From the NCBI RefSeq assembly GCF_021401135.1, contig NZ_JACBFO010000002.1:868001-932000 (forward strand): 64,000 nucleotides of DNA, given 5' to 3'. The DNA comes from Azonexus sp. R2A61. Lineage in GTDB: Bacteria; Pseudomonadota; Gammaproteobacteria; Burkholderiales; Rhodocyclaceae. This document shows positions 48,398 through 56,276 of this stretch, one piece after another. Position 1 is the stretch's first letter. The number at the start of each line of letters is the position of its first letter. The position numbers and the translations under genes were made by a program. The notes beneath the pieces are model-generated. The model saw nothing but the letters and a program-made list of their open reading frames with translations, did not search any database and had not been told where the DNA came from.

Positions 48398-49730
48398 TGC
48401 TGACCTCCCCGCTTTCGACGACTTTCCAGGACTGGATGGCATTGTTGTGATAGATCGACTTGGTGCCGCGCACTGCACGCAACTGGCCGTAGGACGGCTG
48501 GACATAGCCGGTCTCGTCGATCGCGCGCGACTGCAGGATGGCCGGTTTGCCGTCCCACACCCAGTCGATGTTGAAACGGGTCAGCGCCTTGTTCTGGATC
48601 GGCCCTTCGAGGCGTGCCGTCTTCCAGTTGATACCACCATCGAACGAGACATCGACGCGGGTGATCTTGCCACGCCCCGACCAGGCGACACCGGTAACGT
48701 TGTAAAAACCGGTCTCCAGCAGCTGTTGACCGCCGGAGGGCGAAGTAATCACCGACTTGCACTCCTGGATGCTGGTGTACTGTCGATGCATGCCGTCCGG
48801 CATCAGGTCGATGTAATGCACCGCCTCATCCTTGGTCGCGTAGGGCATGTCACCGACCTCGATGCGACGCAGCCACTTGACCCAGGACACGCCCTGCACA
48901 CCCGGCACGACGAGACGCAGCGGGTAGCCGTTCTCGGGCCGCAGCATTTCGCCGTTCATGCCGTAAGCGACGATGACCTCGCCGTTCTCGACCATTTCCA
49001 TCGGGATGGTGCGGGTCATCGAGGAGCCGTCGGCGCCTTCGGCCAGCACGTAGCGGGCCTTCTTGTAATCGACGCCGCAGTCTTCGAGCAGCGTCTTCAA
49101 CGGCACGCCGGTGAATTCCGAGCAGGACAACATGCCGTGCGTGTACTGCACGGTCGGCACGGCGACGTTGCCCCATTCGAGGCCGGTATTGGCGCCGCAT
49201 TCGATGAAGTGGATGCGCGACACCGGCGGCAGGCGCATCAATTGATCCATCGTGTAGACCTTGGGTTGTTTCAGGAAGGCCGGATCGGAGCCGTTGATCA
49301 TCAGGCGATGCTTGCTCGGATCGACGTCGTGCCAGCCCTGGTGGTGCCGCTCGAAATGCAGGCCGGACGGCGTGATGATGCCGAACAGGCCCTGCAGCGG
49401 GCAGAAGGACACCGAAGCGCCACCGACGCGGGTCAGCCCCGGCGATTCGCGGCGCAACAACTGGCTTTCATACTTCGACGGCTGACCGTAGGGATTGGTC
49501 GCCACCGGCAGGCCCAGGCTGGTCGTCCAGGGAGGCAGGTTCAGGATGTCGGGATCGCCCGCGGCGTCGGCCCTTGCCACCAGAGGTGCCGCCATCGCCG
49601 CCCCGGCGGCGAGGAAGCTCTTCCTCAGAAAATCGCGCCGCCCCGCGCCGACGGCCTTGACCTGTTCTTCCGACAGGAAATTTTCCGGTGCACGCCGCAA
49701 ATGCCCCGGTTTCTTCGATAAATCAACCAT
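48381..49730 (-). CDS. soxC: Sulfane dehydrogenase SoxC, molybdopterin subunit
   Basis: A 449-residue sulfite-oxidase-like molybdoenzyme. It has a Tat signal (GRRDFLRKSF, R31-R32) and the molybdenum-ligand cysteine C178 in HFIECGANTG. The C-terminal dimerisation domain has GVAWSGRGKITRVDVSFDGG. With SoxD it removes six electrons from SoxY-persulfide. The ATG at 49730 is 29 bp downstream of the regulator gene, so soxR probably heads the operon. Confidence 0.96.
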   Translation of the reverse strand: MVDLSKKPGHLRRAPENFLSEEQVKAVGAGRRDFLRKSFLAAGAAMAAPLVARADAAGDPDILNLPPWTTSLGLPVATNPYGQPSKYESQLLRRESPGLTRVGGASVSFCPLQGLFGIITPSGLHFERHHQGWHDVDPSKHRLMINGSDPAFLKQPKVYTMDQLMRLPPVSRIHFIECGANTGLEWGNVAVPTVQYTHGMLSCSEFTGVPLKTLLEDCGVDYKKARYVLAEGADGSSMTRTIPMEMVENGEVIVAYGMNGEMLRPENGYPLRLVVPGVQGVSWVKWLRRIEVGDMPYATKDEAVHYIDLMPDGMHRQYTSIQECKSVITSPSGGQQLLETGFYNVTGVAWSGRGKITRVDVSFDGGINWKTARLEGPIQNKALTRFNIDWVWDGKPAILQSRAIDETGYVQPSYGQLRAVRGTKSIYHNNAIQSWKVVESGEVSNVQVL

Positions 49731-49759
49731 TGAGATTTCTCCCCTCCGCTCGCTTGAGT

Positions 49760-50089
49760 TCAAGTGCTGCATGACGGGACACCTAACTGCTCGCCAATGT
49801 CGCGGCTGGCGACAGTGATGGCGACGGTCCGGCAGATGTCCACGAAATTCGGATCGACGACACGGTAGAAAACACTATTTCCCTCCCGACGCCGGTCGAC
49901 CACGCCAGCCCGATACAGGATGTTCAGGTGGCGGGAAATATTGGCCTGGGTCAGCCCGATCTGATCGACCACGTCGTTGACCGGCCTCTCGTCCACACAC
50001 AGGCAGGAGAGGATGCGCAAACGCGTGGGATCGGCCAGCAGGCTGAAGTATCGAGCGACCTGCTCGAATACCTGGGTTGTCTCGTCCAT
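49760..50089 (-). CDS. soxR: ArsR-family regulator, SoxR/BigR type
   Basis: A 109-residue winged helix-turn-helix repressor (TQANISRHLNILYRAGVV recognition region). It carries cysteines C29, C31, C86 and C107. In SoxR, BigR and SqrR, a cysteine pair on helices 2 and 5 forms a di- or tetrasulfide with reactive sulfur species and releases DNA. C31 with C86 or C107 could do this here. It heads the soxCDYZAXB genes and is divergent from the fccA-like gene, the classic place for an autoregulated sox repressor. Confidence 0.9.
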   Translation of the reverse strand: MDETTQVFEQVARYFSLLADPTRLRILSCLCVDERPVNDVVDQIGLTQANISRHLNILYRAGVVDRRREGNSVFYRVVDPNFVDICRTVAITVASRDIGEQLGVPSCST

Positions 50090-50098
50090 ATCGTTCTT

Positions 50099-50200
50099 TT
50101 GATCTAAGTCAACAAAACTCTATAACCGAGTATTTATATAGTCAACAACTAATATTATTGCGACGCAGCATGCTTTTTGAAAAAAAGCGCTATAACCTAG
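50099..50200. promoter_or_regulatory. soxR/fcc divergent control region
   Basis: An AT-rich stretch. CTATAACC(G/T)AG occurs at 50120-50130 and 50190-50200, exactly 70 bp apart (about seven helical turns). AGTCAACAA occurs at 50107-50115 and 50140-50148. TTGATC-16 bp-TATAAC (50099-50126) could drive the rightward genes, and TTGACT on the minus strand (50145-50140) could be a -35 for soxR. Assignments are tentative. Confidence 0.45.
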
Positions 50201-50279
50201 GCACCGGGTTGCATCCAGAATGCCGTACAAAAACACCGGCAACCCAACATCAAAACACCTAGAGGAAGGAGATGTCTCG

Positions 50280-50585
50280 ATGAAGCCATTACTCAACGTC
50301 GCCGCCGTCTGCCTGCTTGCCGCCAGCACCGGCGCCCAGGCAGCGGATCCCCATCTCGGCCGCAACCTGGCCGCAACCTGCGCCAACTGCCACGGCACCA
50401 ACGGCAAGGCCGTACCGGGCGCCGGACTCGACTCGCTGGCCGGCGAAAGCAAGGAAAAACTGCTGCAGAAACTGGCCGATTTCAAGAGCGGAGCCAAACC
50501 CGCATCGATCATGCACCAGATCGCCAAGGGCTATACCGACGAACAACTGGCGCTGATCGCCGCCTACTTTGCCGCGCAGAAATAA
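50280..50585 (+). CDS. Small monohaem cytochrome c, FccA/sulfide dehydrogenase subunit type
   Basis: A 101-residue periplasmic cytochrome with a signal peptide (about 1-22), a single haem site CANCH (C34, C37, H38) and a probable Met ligand in ASIMHQIAKG. Its size and its position directly before the flavoprotein mark it as the electron-accepting subunit of a flavocytochrome c sulfide dehydrogenase. GGAAGGAG lies 7 nt upstream of the ATG. Only 15 bp separate it from the next start. Confidence 0.88.
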   Translation: MKPLLNVAAVCLLAASTGAQAADPHLGRNLAATCANCHGTNGKAVPGAGLDSLAGESKEKLLQKLADFKSGAKPASIMHQIAKGYTDEQLALIAAYFAAQK

Positions 50586-50593
50586 GGGGGGGG
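50586..50593 (+). other. G8 homopolymer between the fccA-like and soxF genes
   Basis: Eight consecutive G after AATAA form the Shine-Dalgarno region of the next gene, 7 bp before its ATG. Such runs can slip and change ribosome-binding-site spacing. Confidence 0.4.
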
Positions 50594-50600
50594 AACGACC

Positions 50601-51878
50601 ATGATGCAGATGAAACGACGCGATTTCCTGAAGGTCGGCGCGGCAGCTGGCGCAATGGCAACACTTTACGGCTGCGCCGGCGGTACCAAGGCCAGTGGTC
50701 ACGTGGTCGTGGTCGGCGGCGGCTACGGCGGCGCCACGGTGGCGAAATACCTGCGCATGTGGAGCGAAGGCGGCGTTCAGGTCACCCTGATCGAACGCAA
50801 CCCGACCTTCATTTCCTGCCCGATCTCCAATCTGGTCATCGGCGGCACCAAGACCATGGAAGACATCACGGTCAGCTACGACGGACTGAAGAACACCTGG
50901 GGTGTACGCGTGATCCAGGACGACGTGGTCGCCGCCGATCCCGCCAAGCGCACCATCAGACTCGCCAAGGGCGGCGAACTGAGCTACGACCGCCTGGTCC
51001 TGTCGCCCGGGGTCGACTTCATGTTTGGCGAAATTCCCGGACTCGACAACGCCACCGCCCAGTCCAGCATCCTGCACGCCTGGAAGGCCGGCCCGCAAAC
51101 GGTGGCACTGCGCCGGCAGCTCGAAGCGATGAAAGATGGCGGCACATACGCCATCGCCATCCCCAAGGCGCCATACCGCTGCCCGCCCGGCCCCTACGAG
51201 CGCGCCTGCCTGGTCGCCGACTACTTCAAGAAAAACAAGCCGAAATCCAAGGTCGTCATCCTCGATGCCAACGAAGACGTACAGTCCAAGAAGGCCCTGT
51301 TCACCAAAGCCTGGAGCGACCTCTACAAAGGCATCATCGAGTACCGCAACAACAGCGAAGTGAAGGATGTCGACGTCGCCAGCCATACCGCGGTCATGGA
51401 GTTCGACAAGTTCAAGGCCGACGTGCTCAACGTCATCCCACCGATGCGGGCCGGCGATATCGCCGCAAAATCCGGGCTGAAACTGGTCAACAACCGCTGG
51501 GTGGACATCGACTGGCTGTCGATGGAAGCCAACGGCACACCGGGCGTTCATGTCCTGGGCGACGCCGTATTCCCGGCGCCGACCATGCCGAAATCCGGTC
51601 ACATGGCCAACCAGCACGGCAAGCTCGCCGCCGCCGCGATCCTCAACCTGCTGGCCGGCGAAGCCCCGAACCCGGCGCCGGTGGTAATGAACACCTGCTA
51701 CAGCTTTGTCGACGCCAAAAACGTCATCCACGTCGCTTCGGTACACCAGTACGACGCCGCCACCAAGCTGGTTCAACCCGTCAAGGGCGCCGGCGGCGTC
51801 TCGGCGGCCCGCAACGAACTGGAAGGCAAGGTCGCCCTGGCCTGGGCGAAAAACATCTGGGCCGACATGCTGGCCTGA
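50601..51878 (+). CDS. soxF: Flavocytochrome c sulfide dehydrogenase flavoprotein, SoxF/FccB
   Basis: A 425-residue FAD protein with a Tat signal (KRRDFLKVG). It has an FAD motif VVVGGGYGG and the two FccB redox cysteines in YRCPPGPYER (C194) and NTCYSF (C366). The ISCPISNLVIGG block is also family-typical. A lipobox-like LYGC (C25) after the hydrophobic region raises the option of a Tat-exported lipoprotein. It oxidises sulfide to sulfur and passes electrons to the cytochrome encoded just upstream. The terminator follows about 20 bp after the stop. Confidence 0.93.
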   Translation: MMQMKRRDFLKVGAAAGAMATLYGCAGGTKASGHVVVVGGGYGGATVAKYLRMWSEGGVQVTLIERNPTFISCPISNLVIGGTKTMEDITVSYDGLKNTWGVRVIQDDVVAADPAKRTIRLAKGGELSYDRLVLSPGVDFMFGEIPGLDNATAQSSILHAWKAGPQTVALRRQLEAMKDGGTYAIAIPKAPYRCPPGPYERACLVADYFKKNKPKSKVVILDANEDVQSKKALFTKAWSDLYKGIIEYRNNSEVKDVDVASHTAVMEFDKFKADVLNVIPPMRAGDIAAKSGLKLVNNRWVDIDWLSMEANGTPGVHVLGDAVFPAPTMPKSGHMANQHGKLAAAAILNLLAGEAPNPAPVVMNTCYSFVDAKNVIHVASVHQYDAATKLVQPVKGAGGVSAARNELEGKVALAWAKNIWADMLA

Positions 51879-51898
51879 GCCAAGCACCCCGCACATGG

Positions 51899-51925
51899 AA
51901 CGGCCGCCCAAGCGCGGCCGTTTTT
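51899..51925 (+). terminator. Terminator of the fccA-soxF unit
   Basis: An AACGGCCGC stem with its complement around a CCAAGC-type loop, then TTTTTG. Confidence 0.9.
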
Positions 51926-51989
51926 GTGAACTTCTGCGATTTTGTCGCCGAATCGACACGCGTATTCGACTGGCTCGTTGGAGAAACAC

Positions 51990-52601
51990 TCACTCCAGTG
52001 TTGCGATGTATTCCGCCACGGCGTGCGTTTCCAGCTCGGACAGCTTGGAGGCAACGGTATGCATCACGGCGTTATCGTTGGTCCGCTCGCGCTTGTTGAA
52101 CTGCCTGAGCTGATCCTCGATATAGCGAGGATGCTGACCGGCAAGTCGCGGCAGTTGCGGCGTGCCGTGCCCCGTTGCGCCATGGCAACTGGAACAGGCC
52201 GGTAACCCGGAGAAGGAATTGCCGCGCTCGAAGATGTACTTGCCGACACCGACCAGCATCGTGTCCGAAGCAACCGCTGCCGCGACGGATTTCTGCTGGA
52301 AGAACAGCCCCAGCGCCTTCATTTCATCCGCTGTCAATTCTTCGGACTGCGGTTTCATCGTGTCACTCTTGCGTTTGCCGGACTTGAAGTCGCTCAACTG
52401 TCTTGCAATATAGTCGGCGTGCTGGCCGGCCAGGCGCGGGAACACCTGGCTGGCGGCTTCGCCTTCCAGGCCATGGCACAGGAAACAGCGTCCAGAGACA
52501 ATCTCCTCTGCCCGCGCCAGATCGAGCTTGTCGGCCGCCAGCACGGCACTTCCCGGCGCCAGCGACAGCAAGGCACCGAACACCGATAACAGTTTCCTCA
52601 T
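51990..52601 (-). CDS. Dihaem cytochrome c4-like protein
   Basis: A 203-residue periplasmic cytochrome with a signal peptide (about 1-23) and two c-type domains. The haem sites are CFLCH (C39, C42, H43) and CSSCH (C136, C139, H140), each followed by an RLAGQH..Y segment characteristic of cytochrome c4. It could shuttle electrons from Sox or flavocytochrome c enzymes to a terminal oxidase; SoxE of Paracoccus is similar. It is convergent with soxF and begins in a short AT-rich promoter region (52602-52676). Confidence 0.92.
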   Translation of the reverse strand: MRKLLSVFGALLSLAPGSAVLAADKLDLARAEEIVSGRCFLCHGLEGEAASQVFPRLAGQHADYIARQLSDFKSGKRKSDTMKPQSEELTADEMKALGLFFQQKSVAAAVASDTMLVGVGKYIFERGNSFSGLPACSSCHGATGHGTPQLPRLAGQHPRYIEDQLRQFNKRERTNDNAVMHTVASKLSELETHAVAEYIATLE

Positions 52602-52676
52602 TTCCCCTCCCCCAAAAACCTATATAAAAATAAAGTTATAAAATACTAATTTTCTTACATAGGCCTTTCAAGGGGC

Positions 52677-53126
52677 TCAGGCGTGCCCGGTGCTGCCGAA
52701 ACCTCCGGTACCGCGGTCGCTGGCGGAAAAATCGTCAACCACGTTGAAACCGACCTGCAGCACCGGCACCACCACCAGTTGCGCAATACGATCCAGCGGC
52801 TGGATGGTGAAGGCGCTGTGCCCGCGGTTCCATACCGAGACCATCAGTTCACCCTGGTAGTCCGAATCGATCAGCCCGACCAGATTGCCGAGCACGATGC
52901 CGTGCTTGTGGCCGAGGCCGGAGCGCGGCAGGATCATCGCCGCCAGCCCGGGATCGGCCAGATGAATGGCCATGCCGGTCGGCACCAGCACGGTCTGCCC
53001 GGGCTGCAGTTCCAGCGCGTCGTTCAGGCAGGCGCGCAGGTCCAGGCCGGCCGAGCCCGGCGTGGCATAGGCCGGCGGGTTGTCGCGCAGGCGTTGGTCA
53101 AGCAGTTTGACGTCGATACGATGCAT
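52677..53126 (-). CDS. dut: dUTP diphosphatase
   Basis: A 149-residue trimeric dUTPase. It hydrolyses dUTP to dUMP, keeping uracil out of DNA. Motifs include [30 protein letters not shown] and the C-terminal [10 protein letters not shown] that closes on the active site. It directly follows coaBC (no gap), the same order as in E. coli. Confidence 0.97.
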   Translation of the reverse strand: MHRIDVKLLDQRLRDNPPAYATPGSAGLDLRACLNDALELQPGQTVLVPTGMAIHLADPGLAAMILPRSGLGHKHGIVLGNLVGLIDSDYQGELMVSVWNRGHSAFTIQPLDRIAQLVVVPVLQVGFNVVDDFSASDRGTGGFGSTGHA

Positions 53127-54317
53127 TCAGCGGTTTCCTGTCAGTTTGGCAATATGTTCGATGAGCTGGCGTGCCAGCACCGCCTTCGGCGCCGGGGTCA
53201 GTGGATGGCTGCCGGCGTCGTCGAACAGCACGAGCCGGTTGTCGTCGCCGCCGAAGCCGTCCTGGATCAGGTTGCCGGCAATCAGCGGGATGTTCTTCTT
53301 GCGCCGCTTGGCCTGGGCATAGTCATCCAGATTGCGGCTTTCGGCAGCGAAGCCCACACAGAACGGCCCTTCGGGCAGCGCGGCAACCTCGGCCAGGATA
53401 TCGGGATTCTCGACCAGTTCGATGGCCGGTACGCCGCCGTGATCCTTCTTCAGTTTGTGCTCGGCGGCATTGGCCACGCGGTAGTCGGCAACCGCCGCCA
53501 CGGCAATGAAGATGTCGCTGTCGGCAGCCCGGGCCAATACCGCCGCATGCATGTCGAGCGCACTGCGCACATTGATGCGGTCGACGCCCTGTGGCGGCGA
53601 AAAAGCTACCGGGCCGGAAACCAGCGTCACTTCGGCGCCAGCCTGCCGGGCGGCACGCGCCACGGCATAGCCCATGCGGCCGGACGACAGATTGGTGATG
53701 CCGCGCACCGGATCGATCGCCTCGAAAGTGGGCCCGGCGGTGATCAGCACCTTGCGACCGGCCAGACATTTGGGCGCAAAGTGGGCGATCACCGCCTCGA
53801 CGATGTCTTCCGGCTCGACCATACGGCCGGCACCGACTTCGCCGCAAGCCTGCTCGCCGCTGACCGGACCGATGAATGCAACGCCGTCTTCGCCCAATTG
53901 CCGGACATTGCGCTGCGTTGCCGGGTTTTCCCACATCTGGCGATTCATCGCCGGCGCCACCAGCAACGGACAATCACGGGCCAGCACCATGGTGGCCAGC
54001 AGATCGTCGGCCATGCCGTTGGCGATGCGGGCGAGAAAATCGGCCGACGCCGGCGCGATGACGATCAGGTCGGCCTGCCGCGACAGATCGATATGGGCCA
54101 TCGCATTCGGCATGCGTGCGTCCCACTGGTCAAGATAGACCGGCCGCCCCGACAGTGCCTGGAAAGTGGTGGCCGTGACGAAATGGGTGGCGCCTTCGGT
54201 CATCGCCACCTGGACTTCCGCGCCCGTCCTGCCCAGCAGGCGAACCAGCTCCGCTGCCTTGTAAGCAGCAATGCCGCCGGTCACACCGAGCACGATGCGC
54301 TTGCCAGTTAATTCCAT
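53127..54317 (-). CDS. coaBC: Bifunctional phosphopantothenoylcysteine decarboxylase/synthetase
   Basis: A 396-residue CoaBC (Dfp). The N-terminal flavoprotein half (about 1-190) has [16 protein letters not shown] and the [12 protein letters not shown] clamp with the [14 protein letters not shown] flap. The C-terminal CoaB half has [13 protein letters not shown] and AAVADYR. Together they make 4'-phosphopantetheine from phosphopantothenate, cysteine and CTP. The ATG at 54317 is used; an ATG two codons upstream (54323) is equally possible. It is divergent from radC with only 43 bp between the starts. Confidence 0.95.
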   Translation of the reverse strand: MELTGKRIVLGVTGGIAAYKAAELVRLLGRTGAEVQVAMTEGATHFVTATTFQALSGRPVYLDQWDARMPNAMAHIDLSRQADLIVIAPASADFLARIANGMADDLLATMVLARDCPLLVAPAMNRQMWENPATQRNVRQLGEDGVAFIGPVSGEQACGEVGAGRMVEPEDIVEAVIAHFAPKCLAGRKVLITAGPTFEAIDPVRGITNLSSGRMGYAVARAARQAGAEVTLVSGPVAFSPPQGVDRINVRSALDMHAAVLARAADSDIFIAVAAVADYRVANAAEHKLKKDHGGVPAIELVENPDILAEVAALPEGPFCVGFAAESRNLDDYAQAKRRKKNIPLIAGNLIQDGFGGDDNRLVLFDDAGSHPLTPAPKAVLARQLIEHIAKLTGNR

Positions 54318-54360
54318 TATCATATTCCGCAAGATCGACTGCGCCCATTCTACAACTCCC

Positions 54361-55041
54361 ATGCCCATCACCGACTGGCCCAGCGGCGAACGACCGCGCG
54401 AACGCCTGCTGGCGCACGGCCCCGCCGCACTCAGCGATGCCGAATTGCTGGCCATCTATTTAAGAGTCGGCGTGCGCGGCAAAAGCGCCGTCGATCTGGC
54501 GCGTGACCTGCTCGGCCGGTTCTCCGGCGAACTCGGCCAGTTGGCCGAAGCCTCTCCCGAACAACTCGCCAGTTGCCCCGGCATCGGACCGGCCAAGGCC
54601 GCACAATTGAAAGCCAGCTTCGAACTGGCTCGACGTGCGCTGACCCAGCAGATGAAACAGCGGGACACCCTGACTTCACCCGCGCAGGTCCGCGACTGGC
54701 TCCGCCTGACGCTGGCCCGCCGACCGCAGGAGGTATTCATCGCCTTGTGGCTGGATGCCCAGAACCGGTTGTTGCTCGCCGAGGAATTGTTTACAGGCAG
54801 CCTGACGGCTACCACGGTCTACCCGCGTGAAATCGTCAAAAAGGCGCTGACCCACAATGCTGCATCGGTCGTCTTCGCCCACAACCACCCTTCCGGCCTG
54901 GCCGAACCGTCGCGCGCCGACGAAATGCTGACCCGCGACCTGAAGGCCGCGCTGGCGCTGGTAGACGTCAAACTGCTCGATCATTTCATCGTGGCCGGCA
55001 ACGCGACACCGCTTTCCCTTGCCGAACGGGGATTGATCTGA
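54361..55041 (+). CDS. radC: RadC/JAB domain protein
   Basis: A 226-residue RadC with an N-terminal helix-hairpin-helix region ([14 protein letters not shown]) and a C-terminal JAMM metalloprotease-like domain (HNHPSG with E in the upstream strand). Despite the name it is not required for repair in E. coli; the function is not settled. The position between coaBC and rpmB is conserved widely in proteobacteria. The ATG at 54361 fits the family start [16 protein letters not shown]. Confidence 0.93.
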   Translation: MPITDWPSGERPRERLLAHGPAALSDAELLAIYLRVGVRGKSAVDLARDLLGRFSGELGQLAEASPEQLASCPGIGPAKAAQLKASFELARRALTQQMKQRDTLTSPAQVRDWLRLTLARRPQEVFIALWLDAQNRLLLAEELFTGSLTATTVYPREIVKKALTHNAASVVFAHNHPSGLAEPSRADEMLTRDLKAALALVDVKLLDHFIVAGNATPLSLAERGLI

Positions 55042-55056
55042 AAGAAAAAAGGCTTG

Positions 55057-55085
55057 CCGGAACAATCACGTCCGGCTACAATCGC
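55057..55085 (+). promoter_or_regulatory. Promoter of rpmB-rpmG
   Basis: TTGCCG at 55057-55062, a 17-bp spacer and TACAAT at 55080-55085, 33 bp before the rpmB start. Confidence 0.75.
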
Positions 55086-55118
55086 GGGCTTTCTTCCATC
55101 GAATTCTGGAGCACCATC

Positions 55119-55352
55119 ATGGCGCGAGTCTGCCAAGTCACGGGTAAAGCCCCGATGGTTGGGAACAACGTTTCCCACGCCAACAACAAAACGAAGCGCC
55201 GCTTCCTGCCGAACCTGCAGTACCGTCGCTTCTGGGTCGAAAGCGAAAACCGCTTCGTCCGTCTGCGCGTTTCCAACGCCGGTCTGCGCATCATCGACAA
55301 GAAGGGCATCGACGCCGTTCTGACCGATCTGCGCGCCCGTGGCGAAATCTAA
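55119..55352 (+). CDS. rpmB: 50S ribosomal protein L28
   Basis: A 77-residue L28 with the typical [20 protein letters not shown] start and [13 protein letters not shown] block. It is a structural part of the large ribosomal subunit. The first cysteine of the ancestral zinc site is kept (C4), but no CxxC pair is present, so it is the zinc-free form. Confidence 0.98.
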   Translation: MARVCQVTGKAPMVGNNVSHANNKTKRRFLPNLQYRRFWVESENRFVRLRVSNAGLRIIDKKGIDAVLTDLRARGEI

Positions 55353-55369
55353 TCGAGAGGAACTGAATC

Positions 55370-55540
55370 ATGGCTAGCAAGGGCGGTCGCGAAAAGATCA
55401 AGCTGGAATCCACCGCGGGTACCGGTCACTTCTATACCACCTCCAAGAACAAGCGCACGACGCCTGAAAAACTGGAGTTCATGAAGTACGACCCGAAGGC
55501 ACGCAAGCACGTTGCCTACAAGGAAGTGAAGCTGAAGTAA
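55370..55540 (+). CDS. rpmG: 50S ribosomal protein L33
   Basis: A 56-residue L33, [13 protein letters not shown] at the start and [17 protein letters not shown] in the middle. It lacks the CxxC pairs, so it is the zinc-free form. GAGAGGAA precedes the ATG, 17 bp after rpmB. The gene is short and easily missed. Confidence 0.97.
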   Translation: MASKGGREKIKLESTAGTGHFYTTSKNKRTTPEKLEFMKYDPKARKHVAYKEVKLK

Positions 55541-55564
55541 TTCAGCCGACTCCGGCAATTCGAC

Positions 55565-55595
55565 AAGCCCGCCTTCCGGCGGGCTTCGTTTTTTG
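55565..55595 (+). terminator. Terminator of rpmB-rpmG
   Basis: An AAGCCCGCC stem with its complement around a TTCC loop, then CG and six T. Confidence 0.92.
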
Positions 55596-55639
55596 CACGG
55601 CGGCCGTGACGGCCGCCGTTTCCCGTTCACCGCCCGCGT

Positions 55640-56152
55640 TCATTCACCTCGACGAATGAACAACAAGGCGCAAAAGCCGGCGATCCCGGCAAACAGCACA
55701 GCCGACCAGTTGGCCATCGACAGGCCGAGGAATTCCCACTCGCGGCTGGTACAGAAGCCGGTCGCCAGGAACCAGCCCGGCCACTGCATACCCAGCCAGT
55801 CGACCAGTTGCTCGATCAGGTTCGGGTTGCTGAACCCACATTCCGGCGCCAGATCCGGAAAAGCCTGCATCCATGACTGAAAGGCCGCCACGGCAAACCC
55901 CAGCGCCGCCAGCGCACCGCTCACGGCCGCCCACAAGGGCCGGACACGCGGCGCCAGAACACCGGCCAGCGCCACCGCGCCGATCGCCAGATAGAGCACA
56001 CGCTGAAAGATGCAATAAGGGCAGGGAGACAGACGCAAAAGACTTTGCAGCGTCATGCCGACTGCGCTGATGCCAAAGGTCCCGAGCGCCAGCGTGGCGA
56101 ACCAGGCACGGTCAGGACAACGGGCCAGCCAGCCCGAAAGGTAACGAATCAT
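55640..56152 (-). CDS. dsbB: Disulfide bond formation protein DsbB
   Basis: A 170-residue inner-membrane protein with four helices. The first redox pair is CPYC (in LRLSPCPYCIFQRVLY). The second pair in the next periplasmic loop is PECGF with a later FCTSREWEF. It reoxidises DsbA and passes electrons to quinone. The ATG at 56152 gives the family N-terminus MIRYLSGWLAR; the open frame upstream is not used. Cytochrome-rich neighbours make periplasmic thiol control relevant. Confidence 0.93.
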   Translation of the reverse strand: MIRYLSGWLARCPDRAWFATLALGTFGISAVGMTLQSLLRLSPCPYCIFQRVLYLAIGAVALAGVLAPRVRPLWAAVSGALAALGFAVAAFQSWMQAFPDLAPECGFSNPNLIEQLVDWLGMQWPGWFLATGFCTSREWEFLGLSMANWSAVLFAGIAGFCALLFIRRGE

Positions 56153-56276
56153 TCCTTGCTCCGAAAAAAACAAAATCACGACTGCAGATAAAATTATTGC
56201 AGATTCGCCAAAAGCACCGGCAGAATAATGGAAATTCAGACCGCAAGACGGTCGGACAAAAAAGCGGAGACAATTC

